Part shown: one piece after another, positions 34,623 through 44,131 of the stretch
How the letters are laid out: each line of letters opens with the position of its first letter
Position numbering within the stretch: the first letter of the stretch is position 1
Assembly: GCA_937934115.1 (NCBI GenBank)
Contig: CALHAH010000007.1
Span: forward strand, 44,590 to 108,589
Direction of reading: 5' to 3'
DNA from: an uncultured Thermoanaerobaculum sp.
GTDB taxonomy: Bacteria; Acidobacteriota; Thermoanaerobaculia; Thermoanaerobaculales; Thermoanaerobaculaceae
DNA length: 64,000 bases
Notes under the pieces: model-generated
What the model saw: only the letters and a program-made list of their open reading frames with translations
The model's database searches: none
Told to the model about the DNA's origin: nothing
Position numbers and translations under genes: made by a program

Positions 34623-35975
34623 TCATTCTCGGGGGACGGAAATGCCGTAGCGCTGGATTTTCTCGTAAAGGGTGGAGCGGGAGATGCCCAACACCTCAGC
34701 GCTCCTTTTGAGGTTGCCGTGCAAGGCTTGAATGACCCGGCGAATGTGGGCGGCTTCCAACTCCTCTAAAGACAGGAGGCCAGCATCCACCCCCTTGGGC
34801 AACCTAATTTCCCTGGGCAGGTGTTCGGGGCGGATCTCGTCACCGTAGGCGAGGATCATGGCCCGTTCCATGACGTTGCGCAGCTCCCGGATGTTCCCCG
34901 GCCAGGGGTACGCTTCCAAGATGCGTACGGTGTCTGGGTGGATGCCCTGAATGTGCTTTCCAAGAATGGGATTAAGCTCGGTAATGAAAGCGGTGGCAAT
35001 GGGGAGAATATCCTCTTTTCGCTTGCGCAACGGCGGGAGCACGATTTGAAAAACGTTTAAGCGGTAGTAAAGATCTTGACGGAAGCGACCTTGCTGCGCT
35101 TGCTCCCGCAGGTCGCGGTGCGTGGCGGCTATGATGCGCACGTCCACTTGGATTTCCCGCACGCCGCCTAAGCGCCGAAAACGCCGGTCCTCAATGGCCT
35201 TGAGGAGCTTGGACTGGACGTGGGGGTCCATATCGGCAATTTCGTCCAAAAACACCGTGCCGCCGTGAGCAGCTTCCAAAAGCCCCAGCTTGCGCTCCCG
35301 GGCATCGGTAAAGGCGCCGCGTTCGTGACCGAACAGCTCGGATTCCAAAAGCTGCGGTGCCAAAGCCGCGCAGTTCACGTCCAAAAAAGGGGCTTCCCGG
35401 CGGCGGGAAAGGCTGTGAATAAGGCGGGCTATCATGCCTTTGCCGGTGCCCGATTCCCCCAAAAGCACCACCGAAGCGTCGGTTTCTGCCACCCGCTGGA
35501 CCAGCTGCCGCACCTGCTGCATGGCCTTTGATGCCCCTACGGGAAAACGCACGCCTCGCGCCTTCTCCCTGGCTATCTGGCTTTCCATTTGCCGGTGTAA
35601 CACGTGCCGGGTCAGTTCTTTCTTAACCACGGCGATCACCTGCCCCGCTTCCATGGGCTTCACCAAAAAATTCTCGGCGCCCCGTTTCATGGCCTCCACC
35701 ACCGTGGCGATGTCGGTGCGGCCGGTGAGCACCACCACCGGTGCCTCCTCGCTGGCTTTAAGCCGCGCTAGGAGCTCCAGCCCATCCATGTCGGGCAGAC
35801 CTAAGTCCAGGAGGATGAGCCCTGCTTCTTTTTGCGCCAAGAGGGCTAAGGCTTCGGCGGCAGTGCCTGCGCCGAGGGTGGGGATGCCTTCGGCTTCCAA
35901 AAGCGTCTGCAATGACCGGCAGAGGTCACCGTCGTCTTCCACAATTAAAACCGGCAAGAGGACTGCTGTGTTCAC
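34623..35975 (-). CDS. NtrC-family sigma54-dependent response regulator
   Basis: 450 residues. Receiver domain 1-120 with Asp 57 (LILLDLGLPDMDG), Thr in VVLTGRTD and Lys in FLVKPM. AAA+ domain about 145-385 with Walker A GESGTGKG, the sigma54 contact loop as GAFTDA (GAFTGA is the usual form) and Walker B GGTVFLDEI. Fis-type helix-turn-helix at the end (LKRSAEVLGISRSTLYEKIQRYG). It starts in a 4-base overlap with the permease gene, so it belongs to the transporter operon; the likely partner kinase is divergent at 39582. Phosphorylation would activate sigma54 promoters. Confidence 0.92.
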   Translation of the reverse strand: MNTAVLLPVLIVEDDGDLCRSLQTLLEAEGIPTLGAGTAAEALALLAQKEAGLILLDLGLPDMDGLELLARLKASEEAPVVVLTGRTDIATVVEAMKRGAENFLVKPMEAGQVIAVVKKELTRHVLHRQMESQIAREKARGVRFPVGASKAMQQVRQLVQRVAETDASVVLLGESGTGKGMIARLIHSLSRRREAPFLDVNCAALAPQLLESELFGHERGAFTDARERKLGLLEAAHGGTVFLDEIADMDPHVQSKLLKAIEDRRFRRLGGVREIQVDVRIIAATHRDLREQAQQGRFRQDLYYRLNVFQIVLPPLRKRKEDILPIATAFITELNPILGKHIQGIHPDTVRILEAYPWPGNIRELRNVMERAMILAYGDEIRPEHLPREIRLPKGVDAGLLSLEELEAAHIRRVIQALHGNLKRSAEVLGISRSTLYEKIQRYGISVPRE

Positions 35976-36940
35976 GCTGCCTCCCCCGCAATCCTTTCGC
36001 CCCTTCCTAGCTCTCCGAGGCCGTCAGCAACGGTGGCGAAGGCAAACACCGAAAGGGCTATGGCCAACCCTGGGAAAACCGGCAGCCAAAACGCCAAACG
36101 CCACACCTCGAACCCTTCGGCCGCCATGCTACCCCACGACGGGATAGGCGGGGGCACGCCAAAGCCCAAGAAGCTCAAGGCTGCCTCCAGAAGGATGAGA
36201 TCTCCCAGACGCAGGGTGGCGTCAGTGGCCAGCGGCGTCACCAGGTGGGGAAGCACGTGCACCAAAGCCAAGCGCAGGGGTTTGAGACCAAGGCCCTGGG
36301 CTGCCAAAAACCAGGGCTTTTCCCGGCAAAGCAGCGCTTGTCCCCGAACCAGGCGCGCCACTCCCATCCACGAGAAAAAGCCCAACATGAGCACCACCGT
36401 GCCCAGGCTTGGTCTTACGAAGGCGCTTACCGCCAAAAGCACGAAAAGCAGCGGGAGGGCCAGCGCCGCGTCCACCAAGGCCATCAGCAGGCGGTCTAGC
36501 CACCGAGGGCCGAGAACCGCAGCCATCCCCCACAAGGTTCCTAGGGTTACCGCTAAAGCCAAAGATGATACACCCACCGAAAGCGAAATCTGCCCCGCCT
36601 TGACCAGCCTGGCTGCCACATCTCGACCTAAGGTGTCGCTGCCCAAGAGGTACCACTGAGGTTTGACCGAAACCACAAGCTTTTCCGGAACCTGTTCCCA
36701 ACTGCTACCCCGCCGCAGGGCCAGCACCTCCCCCTTCCGGGACAGCTCTAACCCAGCAAAGCTCGTGCCGTCCTGAAGGGTGACGACAAAAACCCGGGAA
36801 AAAGGCGGCAGAAGCCCCGCTCCCCTGGGATCCACGATGGCGTGGGGATTGGGCAACACCAACGGAGCTAACACCACCAACGTGAGTTCGAAGCCCACCA
36901 GCGCCAACCCAAACCGCAGTCTGCGGGGGCCGCCCTTCAT
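35972..36940 (-). CDS. ABC transporter permease, peptide/nickel type (DppC/OppC family)
   Basis: 322 residues. N-terminal helix then a periplasmic loop (about 30-95), QWYLLGSDTLGRDVAARLV typical for DppC, five further helices and the ATPase-contact loop near EAALSFLGFGVPPPIPSWGSMAAEG. It forms the membrane channel with the DppB-like partner. Both ends overlap neighbours by 4 bases. No ATP-binding subunit genes are in this operon. Confidence 0.9.
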   Translation of the reverse strand: MKGGPRRLRFGLALVGFELTLVVLAPLVLPNPHAIVDPRGAGLLPPFSRVFVVTLQDGTSFAGLELSRKGEVLALRRGSSWEQVPEKLVVSVKPQWYLLGSDTLGRDVAARLVKAGQISLSVGVSSLALAVTLGTLWGMAAVLGPRWLDRLLMALVDAALALPLLFVLLAVSAFVRPSLGTVVLMLGFFSWMGVARLVRGQALLCREKPWFLAAQGLGLKPLRLALVHVLPHLVTPLATDATLRLGDLILLEAALSFLGFGVPPPIPSWGSMAAEGFEVWRLAFWLPVFPGLAIALSVFAFATVADGLGELGRGERIAGEAA

Positions 36941-37914
36941 CGCCGTATCCTCGGGTCAGCCCAGGAGTAGGCCACATCCGCAAGCCAGTTACCCGCCACC
37001 ACCGCTGTGGTGACCAAAACCGTGCCCGCTTGGATAAGGGGGACGTCCCGGGCAGTAACCGCCGCGTAAAACACCTGGCCCATACCTGGCCAGGAAAAGA
37101 TCACCTCGATGACCAGCGACCCCGAAACCAAAAAGGGCAAAGAAAGCCCGAGAACCGTGATCATAGGCAAGAGGGCGTTGGGCAGGGCGTGGATCAGGAG
37201 CACCCGGCGTTTGCTGCACCCCCGCGCCAGGGCTGCCAGCACGTACGCTTGCTGTTTCTCGTCCAAAAGGGAGCCGCGAACGTAGCGGGCTACTGCACCA
37301 CATCCGGTAAGGCCCACAGTGAGGGCAGGCAAAGCCAAGTGGCGAGCGGTTTCCGCCAGGCGCCCCCCAAAGGAAAGTCCTTGCGCCTGTGGTTCGGCCA
37401 TGTGGGAGGGGGGGAAAAGCGGGAAGGTGTACGCGAAAAGCCACAAGAGCACGGCGGCCACCAAAAACGTGGGCATGGCGTACGCCCCGAGCGAAAGAGC
37501 TGAGAGCAGGCGGTCCCAAAAGCTGTGGGGTTTGGAGGCTTGTACCAGGGCAAGGGCGAGACCCAAAACCAGTTCCAAAAAGAGGCCCCAAAAAGCCAAG
37601 ATGGCGGTGTTGGGCAGGGCTGCGGCCAGAACTTCCCGCACCGGTCGCCGGAACAAGAAAGAGTCACCTAAGTTGCCGGAAACCGTGTCTGTAAGCCAGC
37701 TCACGTATCGCTTCCAAATCGGTCGGTGGAGGCCGAAGTGCTCACGGAGGCGCTGCCGCGCGGCAGGGGAAATGCGGGGGTCGGCCATCTTGGAGGCCAA
37801 ATCGCCAGGGGCCAAGGCCACCAAGAAAAAAGTTCCGCTGGCCACGAGCCAAACCACGATGAGGCTGGCGGCCAGGCGGCGGAGAAGGCGAGTTGTCATG
37901 GCTCGAGGTACCAC
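36937..37914 (-). CDS. ABC transporter permease, peptide/nickel type (DppB/OppB family)
   Basis: 325 residues. Family features: LRRLAASLIVVWLVASGTFFLVALAPGD at the start, DLASKMADPRISPAARQRLREHFGLHRPIWKRYVSWL, then six helices with the EAA-like loop VIEVIFSWPGMGQVFYAAVTARDVPLIQ. It pairs with the DppC-like subunit. It overlaps the substrate-binding protein gene by 19 bases and the next permease by 4. Confidence 0.9.
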   Translation of the reverse strand: MVPRAMTTRLLRRLAASLIVVWLVASGTFFLVALAPGDLASKMADPRISPAARQRLREHFGLHRPIWKRYVSWLTDTVSGNLGDSFLFRRPVREVLAAALPNTAILAFWGLFLELVLGLALALVQASKPHSFWDRLLSALSLGAYAMPTFLVAAVLLWLFAYTFPLFPPSHMAEPQAQGLSFGGRLAETARHLALPALTVGLTGCGAVARYVRGSLLDEKQQAYVLAALARGCSKRRVLLIHALPNALLPMITVLGLSLPFLVSGSLVIEVIFSWPGMGQVFYAAVTARDVPLIQAGTVLVTTAVVAGNWLADVAYSWADPRIRR

Positions 37915-39524
37915 TCCGGCAAGTTGAAGAAGACCGAAGCGGGGTTGATGTTGGCACCCTTAATGCGGCGGGATATGCCCACCAGCTGCACCGCCTCATA
38001 GAGGAAAGTGACGGGCTGGTCCTCCACGATGAGCTCCTGGGCTCGGTACCAGTAGACTTTTGCCTTATCCAAGTCGTTTTGCTCTCGCGCCTGAGCAACC
38101 AGGTGGTCCACCTCCGGATTGGAGTACCCCATGAAGTTGTTGCTGCCGGTGGTGGCAGATGGTGTGACCCACAGGGATGTCAAGTCCACTTTCGTGGCTT
38201 CCTCCCAAGCGCTGAGCACCGCATCAAAGGCGCCGGCTTCTTGCCGGGCCATCATGGCGGTGAACTCCATGGGCGTTGGTTGCACCCTCACCCCCACTTT
38301 TGCCAGGTCAGCCTGAATCATCACCGCCGCTTGTGCTCGCAGGGTGTTTACCGAAGGGTAAAGCAGCTCCACGGTCCAAGGCTTCCCCTGCCATTCTCGC
38401 CAACCGTCACCGTTGGTATCCCGCACGCCTGCTGCGTCCAGTAGAGCAGCCGCCTGGGCGGGGTCGTAAGGCAGCGGCTGCAGGTTGCGGTTAGCTGCCC
38501 ACATGGTGGAAGGAATGGGGCCTTTGGCCAAACGGGCAAAACCCCAGTACACGGTATCCACGATGGCTTGGCGATTGGTGGCCAGGGTTAATGCCCGTCG
38601 CACCCGGCGGTCGGAAAGCGGTGGCCGTCGGTTGTTCCACCCGATATACCCCCAAACCCGCGAGGGAACCTCCACCACTTCCACCTTGGGGTGGCGTTTG
38701 AGATCTGCTGCCTCACGAGGGGGTACCATCAGCACCACGTCTACAAGCCCGGCCAAAAGCTGGGAGAGCTGCTGGCCGGTATCGGGGATGATCTTAAAGA
38801 TCACGCGATCAAGGTACGGCTTGGGGGCATCCCAGTAAGCGGGATCCCGCACCAAAGTTAGGGTTTGGTTGGGGACGTGGGAAGCCACGCGAAAGGGACC
38901 CGAAGTTACCAAGCGACGTGAAAAGTCGGTATGGGTCCACTCCTCGATGGGGATTTTTCCCCAAACGTGGGCGGGTACGATGTGACCGTCGTTGGCGTCC
39001 ATAAGTTGGTAGGGGTAGGTTCGGGAAAAGTGAAAGCGAACCTCGGTGGGGGAAACTACCTCCACGCTGGCTATGAAGTCCTTTATTTCCTGACCTGACC
39101 ACGGAAGCCGTGCATCTTTTTGCACCCGGAAGGTAAACGCCACATCTTCAGCGGTGACGGGGGTGCCATCGGACCAACGGGCGTTGGGGCGGAGGTGGAA
39201 GGTGAGGGTGCGGTTGTCCTGCGAGAAGGCCCAAGAAACGGCCAGGTTGGGAGCAAAGGAAGGGGGGTGCTGCTGGTAGTCGGGTTGCTCAATGAGCAAG
39301 GAGGGGAAAAGCAAATCCAAAATGGCAAGCTCGGTGCTTTCCGCAAAGCCCGTGTACTCGTTGAAGCTGGAAATGTCCTGAGCCACAGCCACAACAACCT
39401 GCCCACCGTGGATCGGTGCTGCCACAGGAGAGGGTGGCGGGGTCGGGGTTTTGCCTCCGCACGCTATGGCAAAACCGAGGGAGACCGACACAACCCCTAC
39501 ACGCCATCCTCTACTTCTGGCCAT
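37896..39524 (-). CDS. ABC transporter solute-binding lipoprotein (SBP_bac_5 family)
   Basis: 542 residues with lipoprotein signal (SLGFAIACGG, lipid Cys 22) and a Pro-rich linker. The family 5 binding fold is clear: LTFHLRPNARWSDGTPVTAEDVAFTF, SGPFRVASHVPNQTLTLVRDPAYW, RRALTLATNRQAIVDTVYWGFA, LLYPSVNTLRAQAAVMIQADLAKVGV. Such proteins bind oligopeptides, nickel complexes or sugars in the periplasm; the ligand cannot be told. It is the first gene of the operon with two permeases and an NtrC-type regulator, so uptake and signalling may be linked. Confidence 0.9.
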   Translation of the reverse strand: MARSRGWRVGVVSVSLGFAIACGGKTPTPPPSPVAAPIHGGQVVVAVAQDISSFNEYTGFAESTELAILDLLFPSLLIEQPDYQQHPPSFAPNLAVSWAFSQDNRTLTFHLRPNARWSDGTPVTAEDVAFTFRVQKDARLPWSGQEIKDFIASVEVVSPTEVRFHFSRTYPYQLMDANDGHIVPAHVWGKIPIEEWTHTDFSRRLVTSGPFRVASHVPNQTLTLVRDPAYWDAPKPYLDRVIFKIIPDTGQQLSQLLAGLVDVVLMVPPREAADLKRHPKVEVVEVPSRVWGYIGWNNRRPPLSDRRVRRALTLATNRQAIVDTVYWGFARLAKGPIPSTMWAANRNLQPLPYDPAQAAALLDAAGVRDTNGDGWREWQGKPWTVELLYPSVNTLRAQAAVMIQADLAKVGVRVQPTPMEFTAMMARQEAGAFDAVLSAWEEATKVDLTSLWVTPSATTGSNNFMGYSNPEVDHLVAQAREQNDLDKAKVYWYRAQELIVEDQPVTFLYEAVQLVGISRRIKGANINPASVFFNLPEWYLEP

Positions 39525-39581
39525 CGCTCACCTTCCCCTGGGTATGGTAGCAACCCTGGCCCAGGCGCGTACAATCGCGGT

Positions 39582-40910
39582 GTGGGACGACAGGAACTGA
39601 GCTGGAGCCGACAGTATCTGTTCGTAGCGGCGGTTTTTGCCTTGCTTTTTGTGGTGGCCTTTGGGCTTTTTGCGCAGCTTACGATTTCCCAGCTTTCCCG
39701 TTCTTACGTGGAAGACGTGCTGCTCACCGGCCGGGCCCAAGCCGAGGAGCTGGCCAAGCAATTTCGGGGTGACGGACCGCTCTACCAGGTGGTGGAGAAG
39801 AAAAAAGAAGCGTTGCAAAGGGTTTCGCTGTCCCTGGCACGCAAGGAAGTCATCGAGTCGGTGGAGGTTTACGACGAGCGGGGAAGGCTTGTTTGGCGTA
39901 CCACCACCAGAAGCGAGGGGGTTCCCGGCGGTTTTCCCGAGGCCGGTAGCGAGTTTGTGCCGCTACCCCCGGCTGAGCACGTGATGGAAAGCCAAACCTC
40001 CTACCAAATCCGGGTGCCGGTGGAGGAAATCGCCACGGTGGTGGTTTCCATTTCTAAACCTGCTTTGGAGCAACGCATTGCGCTTTTGCGGCATAAGCTC
40101 GTGGTGCGCACGGCCTTGGCTGGGGGCGCTACACTCACCATGATGGTGCTTGCCTTCGTGTTCATTGGGCACCTCATCAAGCGCAACGCCGAACTTGAAG
40201 CCCGTCGCTTGCGGGATCGGGAGCTGGCGGCTTTAGGGGTCTTGGCTGCCAACCTGGCCCACGAGATCCGCAACCCGCTGAACGCCCTATCGATTCACTT
40301 GGAGCTGGTGGGCGAGGAGACAAGCAGCAACGGTGCAGCGGGGGAAGCTGTGGCCTTGGCCAAAAAGGAGGTTTCCCGGCTGCGCAAGCTGGTTACCGAT
40401 TTTCTCCAGTACGCCCGTCCTTCCCCACCGCAAAGGGAGCCGGTGGAGGTTGCCCCTTGGCTGCGGGATGTGGTGGCGCTTTTGGCGCCGGAGTGCGAGC
40501 GAGCTGGGGTAAGCCTAAAGGTGGAGACCACAGGCGGGATGCTCTTCCTTGACCGCGGGCAAATGACGCAAGTGCTTCTGAACTTGGGGCTTAACGCCCT
40601 GCAAGCGCTGGCGGACGTTTCTGTGAAAGAACTTAGTTTGCGTGCTTTTCGTGATGGATCCCAGTGGGTGTTGGCGGTGGAGGACAGCGGTAAAGGGATT
40701 CCGCCACAAGAGCTTTCGCGGGTAAAAGAGGCCTTTTACTCCAACCGCAAGGGCGGGACTGGCCTCGGGTTGGCTATTGCCGACCGCATTGTGGCTGCCC
40801 ATGGTGGGCAGCTCATCTTGCAAAACCGGCCCCAAGGTGGGCTTTCCGCGCAAGTGCGGCTCCCGGCAGCGCCGGAAGACGTGTACACTTTCCCAGGAGG
40901 CAAAACATGA
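39582..40910 (+). CDS. Membrane sensor histidine kinase
   Basis: 442 residues from a GTG; longer reading upstream is antisense to the binding protein. Two membrane helices (about 10-33 and 180-205) enclose a ~145-residue periplasmic sensor. HisKA has LAANLAHEIRNPLNALSIHLELV. The ATPase domain has NLGLNALQAL (N box), VEDSGKGIP (G1) and GGTGLGLAIADRIVAAHGG (G2). It probably phosphorylates the NtrC-type regulator at 34623-35975, given the divergent promoter region of only 57 bases shared with that operon. The exported protein gene overlaps its stop. Confidence 0.9.
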   Translation: MGRQELSWSRQYLFVAAVFALLFVVAFGLFAQLTISQLSRSYVEDVLLTGRAQAEELAKQFRGDGPLYQVVEKKKEALQRVSLSLARKEVIESVEVYDERGRLVWRTTTRSEGVPGGFPEAGSEFVPLPPAEHVMESQTSYQIRVPVEEIATVVVSISKPALEQRIALLRHKLVVRTALAGGATLTMMVLAFVFIGHLIKRNAELEARRLRDRELAALGVLAANLAHEIRNPLNALSIHLELVGEETSSNGAAGEAVALAKKEVSRLRKLVTDFLQYARPSPPQREPVEVAPWLRDVVALLAPECERAGVSLKVETTGGMLFLDRGQMTQVLLNLGLNALQALADVSVKELSLRAFRDGSQWVLAVEDSGKGIPPQELSRVKEAFYSNRKGGTGLGLAIADRIVAAHGGQLILQNRPQGGLSAQVRLPAAPEDVYTFPGGKT

Positions 40911-41941
40911 GGAGGCTCTTTTTTGCTTTAACGTTTTTGCTGGCAACCCCGCGGGTATGGGCCAGCTTTCGCGCGGCGGATTTTGTGATTGTGCCGGCGG
41001 CAGCGGCGGCCCCTGGGTTACAGAACGCCACCTGGCGCACCGATGTGGAAATCATGAACGTGGATCAGGTGCCTGTGGACGTCATGATCGTTTTCTTGCC
41101 CACCGGTAACATCAACAACACGTACCGGTTCGACAACTTCGCCTACCACTTGGGGGGGCGCTCCGAGGACGGTTTTACGAAGGTGGACCCCAAGCTCAAG
41201 GACATTCAACCTGGTCGCAGCGTGGTTTTGGAAAACATTATTGAGGCGCAGTGGGGAGCCAACAGCATGGGTGCGCTTTTGATTTGGGCGTACAAAGCGG
41301 GAAGCTTTAAGCAAACCACACCTCCCGGGGGCGAACCGCGCAAGATCCTGGTATGGAGCCGCACCTACAACAAGAAAACGGCGGAGGACGGCGCCGTTTC
41401 CACGTTTGGGCAATCCATTCCCGGAATCCCTTGGTACTACTACGTTGACCCTCACAAACAAGCGGACGGCCTTAACAAAGTGGTGTTTTCTGGAATTCGC
41501 GAAGATGCCTCCTTCCGCACCAACGTGGGGTTAGTAAACATTTCTGATCGCCTCACCTCCTTGGAGGTGGAACTCACCCTTTACGCCGCGGACGGCACCA
41601 AGCTCAAAGACCTGGGTGTGATTCTCAACCCCTTGGCCCACGAGCAGTTTGACCAGGCAGTGAAGGGCGGGCTTTTCCGTTTGGAAAACGACCTGGCCTT
41701 CGGCACCTTGGAAATTACCGTGAAGTCCTGGCGTTCCACGGCAGCGGAACCCACCCCGGCGCTTTTGGCTTACGCGTCGCGGGTGGACAACGCCACCAAC
41801 GACGCGGTGTACCTGGAGCAAACGTTCACCAAGGAGTTGCCGTGGGATTGCGTGTTCAACAGGAACTGCAGTACCTTTGCGGCAACAGCCCTGGGTTTGC
41901 TCATACCCCGGGTGCGTCCCTTGGCACCCCCACAGCCTTAA
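40907..41941 (+). CDS. Exported protein of unknown function
   Basis: 344 residues; ATG overlaps the kinase stop (ATGA), so it is coupled to the sensor. A signal peptide (LFFALTFLLATPRVWA) precedes a beta-rich chain (NATWRTDVEIMNVDQVPVDVMIVFLP, FRTNVGLVNISDRLTSLEVELTLYAADGTKL) that resembles two Ig-like or jelly-roll units, common in secreted acidobacterial-type proteins. Cys pair near the end (DCVFNRNC). Because it is cotranscribed with the kinase it could be a periplasmic accessory sensor; that is inference only. Confidence 0.65.
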   Translation: MRRLFFALTFLLATPRVWASFRAADFVIVPAAAAAPGLQNATWRTDVEIMNVDQVPVDVMIVFLPTGNINNTYRFDNFAYHLGGRSEDGFTKVDPKLKDIQPGRSVVLENIIEAQWGANSMGALLIWAYKAGSFKQTTPPGGEPRKILVWSRTYNKKTAEDGAVSTFGQSIPGIPWYYYVDPHKQADGLNKVVFSGIREDASFRTNVGLVNISDRLTSLEVELTLYAADGTKLKDLGVILNPLAHEQFDQAVKGGLFRLENDLAFGTLEITVKSWRSTAAEPTPALLAYASRVDNATNDAVYLEQTFTKELPWDCVFNRNCSTFAATALGLLIPRVRPLAPPQP

Positions 41942-42021
41942 TGGAAATAATCGGCTTTCGGCTTGTGCTACTATTCGCGAGCTGTGGGCCGTTTCAGGCG
42001 GCCTCAAGAAAGGGGTGAAAA

Positions 42022-42258
42022 ATGGCTGACAAGAACAACAAGGTGGCGTTGAACGTGCCCGGCAAATGGTACGTGGATACCTCCTGCATTGACTGCGACG
42101 TTTGTCGCACCACTGCGCCTAACAACTTTAGGGCCAACGAGGACGAGGGTTATTCCTACGTTTACAAACAACCGGAAAACCCAGAGGAAGAGGCCCAGTG
42201 CCAAGAAGCAAAGGCTTCCTGCCCGGTGGAAGCCATTGGCGATGACGGGGACGAGTAA
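42022..42258 (+). CDS. Small ferredoxin, single [4Fe-4S]
   Basis: 78 residues. CIDCDVC at 25-31 gives C-x2-C-x2-C and SCPVEAIGDDGDE supplies the fourth Cys with the following Pro; one more Cys (AQCQEAKASCP) lies 7 residues before it. The spacing is that of single-cluster ferredoxins of the Thermotoga/Desulfovibrio type. Cytoplasmic electron carrier. AAAGGGGTG precedes the ATG. It stands alone and ends at a terminator. Confidence 0.88.
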   Translation: MADKNNKVALNVPGKWYVDTSCIDCDVCRTTAPNNFRANEDEGYSYVYKQPENPEEEAQCQEAKASCPVEAIGDDGDE

Positions 42259-42278
42259 GCTCGGTGTCACATCGGGAA

Positions 42279-42309
42279 AGCAAAGCCGGCTTGTGCCGGC
42301 TTTTTTGCT
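42279..42309 (+). terminator. Terminator after ferredoxin gene
   Basis: AGCAAAGCCGGC-TTGT-GCCGGCTTTTTTGCT: perfect stem with six T, 21 bases after the stop. Confidence 0.9.
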
Positions 42310-42477
42310 ACCAAGGTACCCTCAAGGCTTTGAGGCTTTCGTGCGCCCTTAGGAGATAGCATGGGGCTAGGGTGAGGTCAGCCTTGGTTGCAAGCCCCAC
42401 CCGGCGGTACTGGCGCCTTGCATCCCGGTAGGGGGTGGTCACACCCGATCTCTTTGGTTCTAAGCTTTTCCCACCGC

Positions 42478-42872
42478 GCTTTTAAGGTTTGCGCGCAAGG
42501 CGGCAAAGGCTTGGCGGTCAAAGAAGGTGTGGACCTTGCGGGTCATGCCCCAAAAGAGCACGAAACCGCGGAGGGCTGCTTCCGGGTTTGGAAAATAGGC
42601 GTTACACGCGTAGGGGCCCCTACCTTTTCAGCCTCTTAAAAAGCGTGCGCCATCTCCTGATCCACGAGCGTAAATTCCCGTAGCTGGGCGCCGCCGAGGG
42701 GAAGCCCTTCCGCAACCATGGGGGCAAACTGGGGCGAGGCCGGGCGGCTCCCCGGGCCGCTGAAGAAGAAAGGCAAGCGCTACTAGAGTTCCCGTAAACC
42801 TTTTGCCACGCTTGGCGGAAAGATCCCTGCACGCGCGCAAAAACCTCCTCGCTACCCCCCGGTGAGCGTAGC
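42478..42872 (-). pseudogene. Decayed unidentified gene downstream of tdk
   Basis: The 560 bases between the ferredoxin terminator and tdk contain no intact gene. On the minus strand two protein-like tails in different frames are readable: QFAPMVAEGLPLGGAQLREF ending in a stop near 42650, and FVLFWGMTRKVHTFFDRQAF ending near 42478. They look like pieces of one or two former genes broken by frameshifts. I do not recognise the family. The rest (42310-42477) shows nothing further. Confidence 0.4.
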
Positions 42873-43487
42873 TTAAAGCTTTCCATCTTGGTCCTCGTCG
42901 TCGGGAAAGAGATTGGGCGTTGGCACCGCACCTCCCGGCTCAAAGCAGTGGCGGCAGCGGGCCTCATACATGTCCGCGGCCCCCACGAGTACCTGCTCCT
43001 GTTCCGCTGTGAGCCTTTGGGTGTAGGAAGCAGGTGCCCCGCAGCGGGCGCAAATGGCGTGCATCTTTTCCACCTCTTCGGCAATGGCGAGAAGCTCGGG
43101 CATGGGACCAAAGGGCTTGCCGCGGAAGTCCATGTCCAGACCAGCCACCACGACCCTCTTGCCCAAGTTGGCCAGGTGGTTGCAAACCCGCACCAGGGCC
43201 TCATCGAAAAACTGCGCCTCATCAATGCCCACCACTTCCGTGCGCGGGTCCAAGCGCTTTAGGATTTCCTCAGCTTTGTTTACCCTCTCGGCTTCCAGCC
43301 GCCAACGGGAGTGGGAAACCACTTGCGTGGTGGAGTAACGGTCGTCCAGGGCCGGTTTGAAAACCTGGACTCTTTGGCGGGCAATGATGGCCCGGCGCAG
43401 GCGACGGATGAGCTCCTCGGATTTTCCAGAAAACATGCAACCGGAAATCACCTCGATCCACCCACCCCAAGGGAAACGGCGGTGCAT
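42873..43487 (-). CDS. tdk: Thymidine kinase
   Basis: 204 residues from the ATG at 43487 (a GTG two codons earlier overlaps the nth stop). P-loop: [52 protein letters not shown] (lasso/catalytic region) and the structural zinc Cys CARCGAPA and CRHCFEPG follow the type II Tdk family. It phosphorylates thymidine in the salvage pathway. It lies directly behind nth in the same operon. Confidence 0.93.
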   Translation of the reverse strand: MHRRFPWGGWIEVISGCMFSGKSEELIRRLRRAIIARQRVQVFKPALDDRYSTTQVVSHSRWRLEAERVNKAEEILKRLDPRTEVVGIDEAQFFDEALVRVCNHLANLGKRVVVAGLDMDFRGKPFGPMPELLAIAEEVEKMHAICARCGAPASYTQRLTAEQEQVLVGAADMYEARCRHCFEPGGAVPTPNLFPDDEDQDGKL

Positions 43488-43489
43488 GG

Positions 43490-44131
43490 TCACACCCCCA
43501 CCCGCGGGCAGATTTCCGCCAAAACGCAGGATGAACAGGCGGGCTTACGGGCCTGGCACACGTAGCGACCGTGAAGAACCAAGCGGTGACCAACGGCGAT
43601 CCACTGATCTTTGGGGAAAAAGGCCATGAGCTCTTGCTCGATCCTTTCGGGGTCGGTGGCGGTGGTGAGACCCAAGCGCTGCGCCACCCGGGCCACGTGG
43701 GTATCCACCACGATGCCGGTGGCCAACCCGTAAGCGGTACCTAGGACCACATTGGCGGTTTTGCGGCCCACCCCCGGAAGCTGCACCATGGCTTCCATAT
43801 CTCTGGGGACTTCACCGCCGTGCCGCTCCACCAAAGCCTTGGCCATCCCCAAAAGGGCCTTTGCCTTATTGCGGTAAAAGCCGGTGCTTTTAATGAGTTC
43901 TTCCACCTCTTCTTGGCTTGCGTGCGCCAGGGCTTGGGGGTTGGGGAAGCGAGCAAAAAAAGCCGGCGTCACTTGGTTCACCCGGGCGTCCGTACATTGG
44001 GCGGAAAGGATAGTGGCAACCAAAAGCTCGTAGGCGTTGCGGTGAGCAAGCTCACAGCGAGCCTCGGGGTACGCTTTGGCCAAAAGCGCTTGCAACTTCT
44101 CGACGCGCTCGCCCAAGGCCACGGTCATCAA
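43490..44131 (-). CDS. nth: Endonuclease III
   Basis: 213 residues. Helix-hairpin-helix [18 protein letters not shown] with catalytic Lys, catalytic Asp in [17 protein letters not shown] and the C-terminal [4Fe-4S] motif C-x6-C-x2-C-x5-C ([17 protein letters not shown]). DNA glycosylase/AP lyase for oxidised pyrimidines. It overlaps the DUF502 gene by 4 bases upstream and abuts tdk downstream. Confidence 0.95.
   Translation of the reverse strand: MMTVALGERVEKLQALLAKAYPEARCELAHRNAYELLVATILSAQCTDARVNQVTPAFFARFPNPQALAHASQEEVEELIKSTGFYRNKAKALLGMAKALVERHGGEVPRDMEAMVQLPGVGRKTANVVLGTAYGLATGIVVDTHVARVAQRLGLTTATDPERIEQELMAFFPKDQWIAVGHRLVLHGRYVCQARKPACSSCVLAEICPRVGV

Noticed and set aside
34623..35975. 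GAFTDA in the NtrC-type regulator as a sign of sigma54 independence
   Set aside because: I recall GAFTDA as a common variant in sigma54 activators, so it is weak evidence for loss of function.
36705..38001. Several 90-200 residue plus-strand frames inside the ABC transporter operon
   Set aside because: All are shadows of the permease genes on the minus strand with no ribosome sites or motifs.
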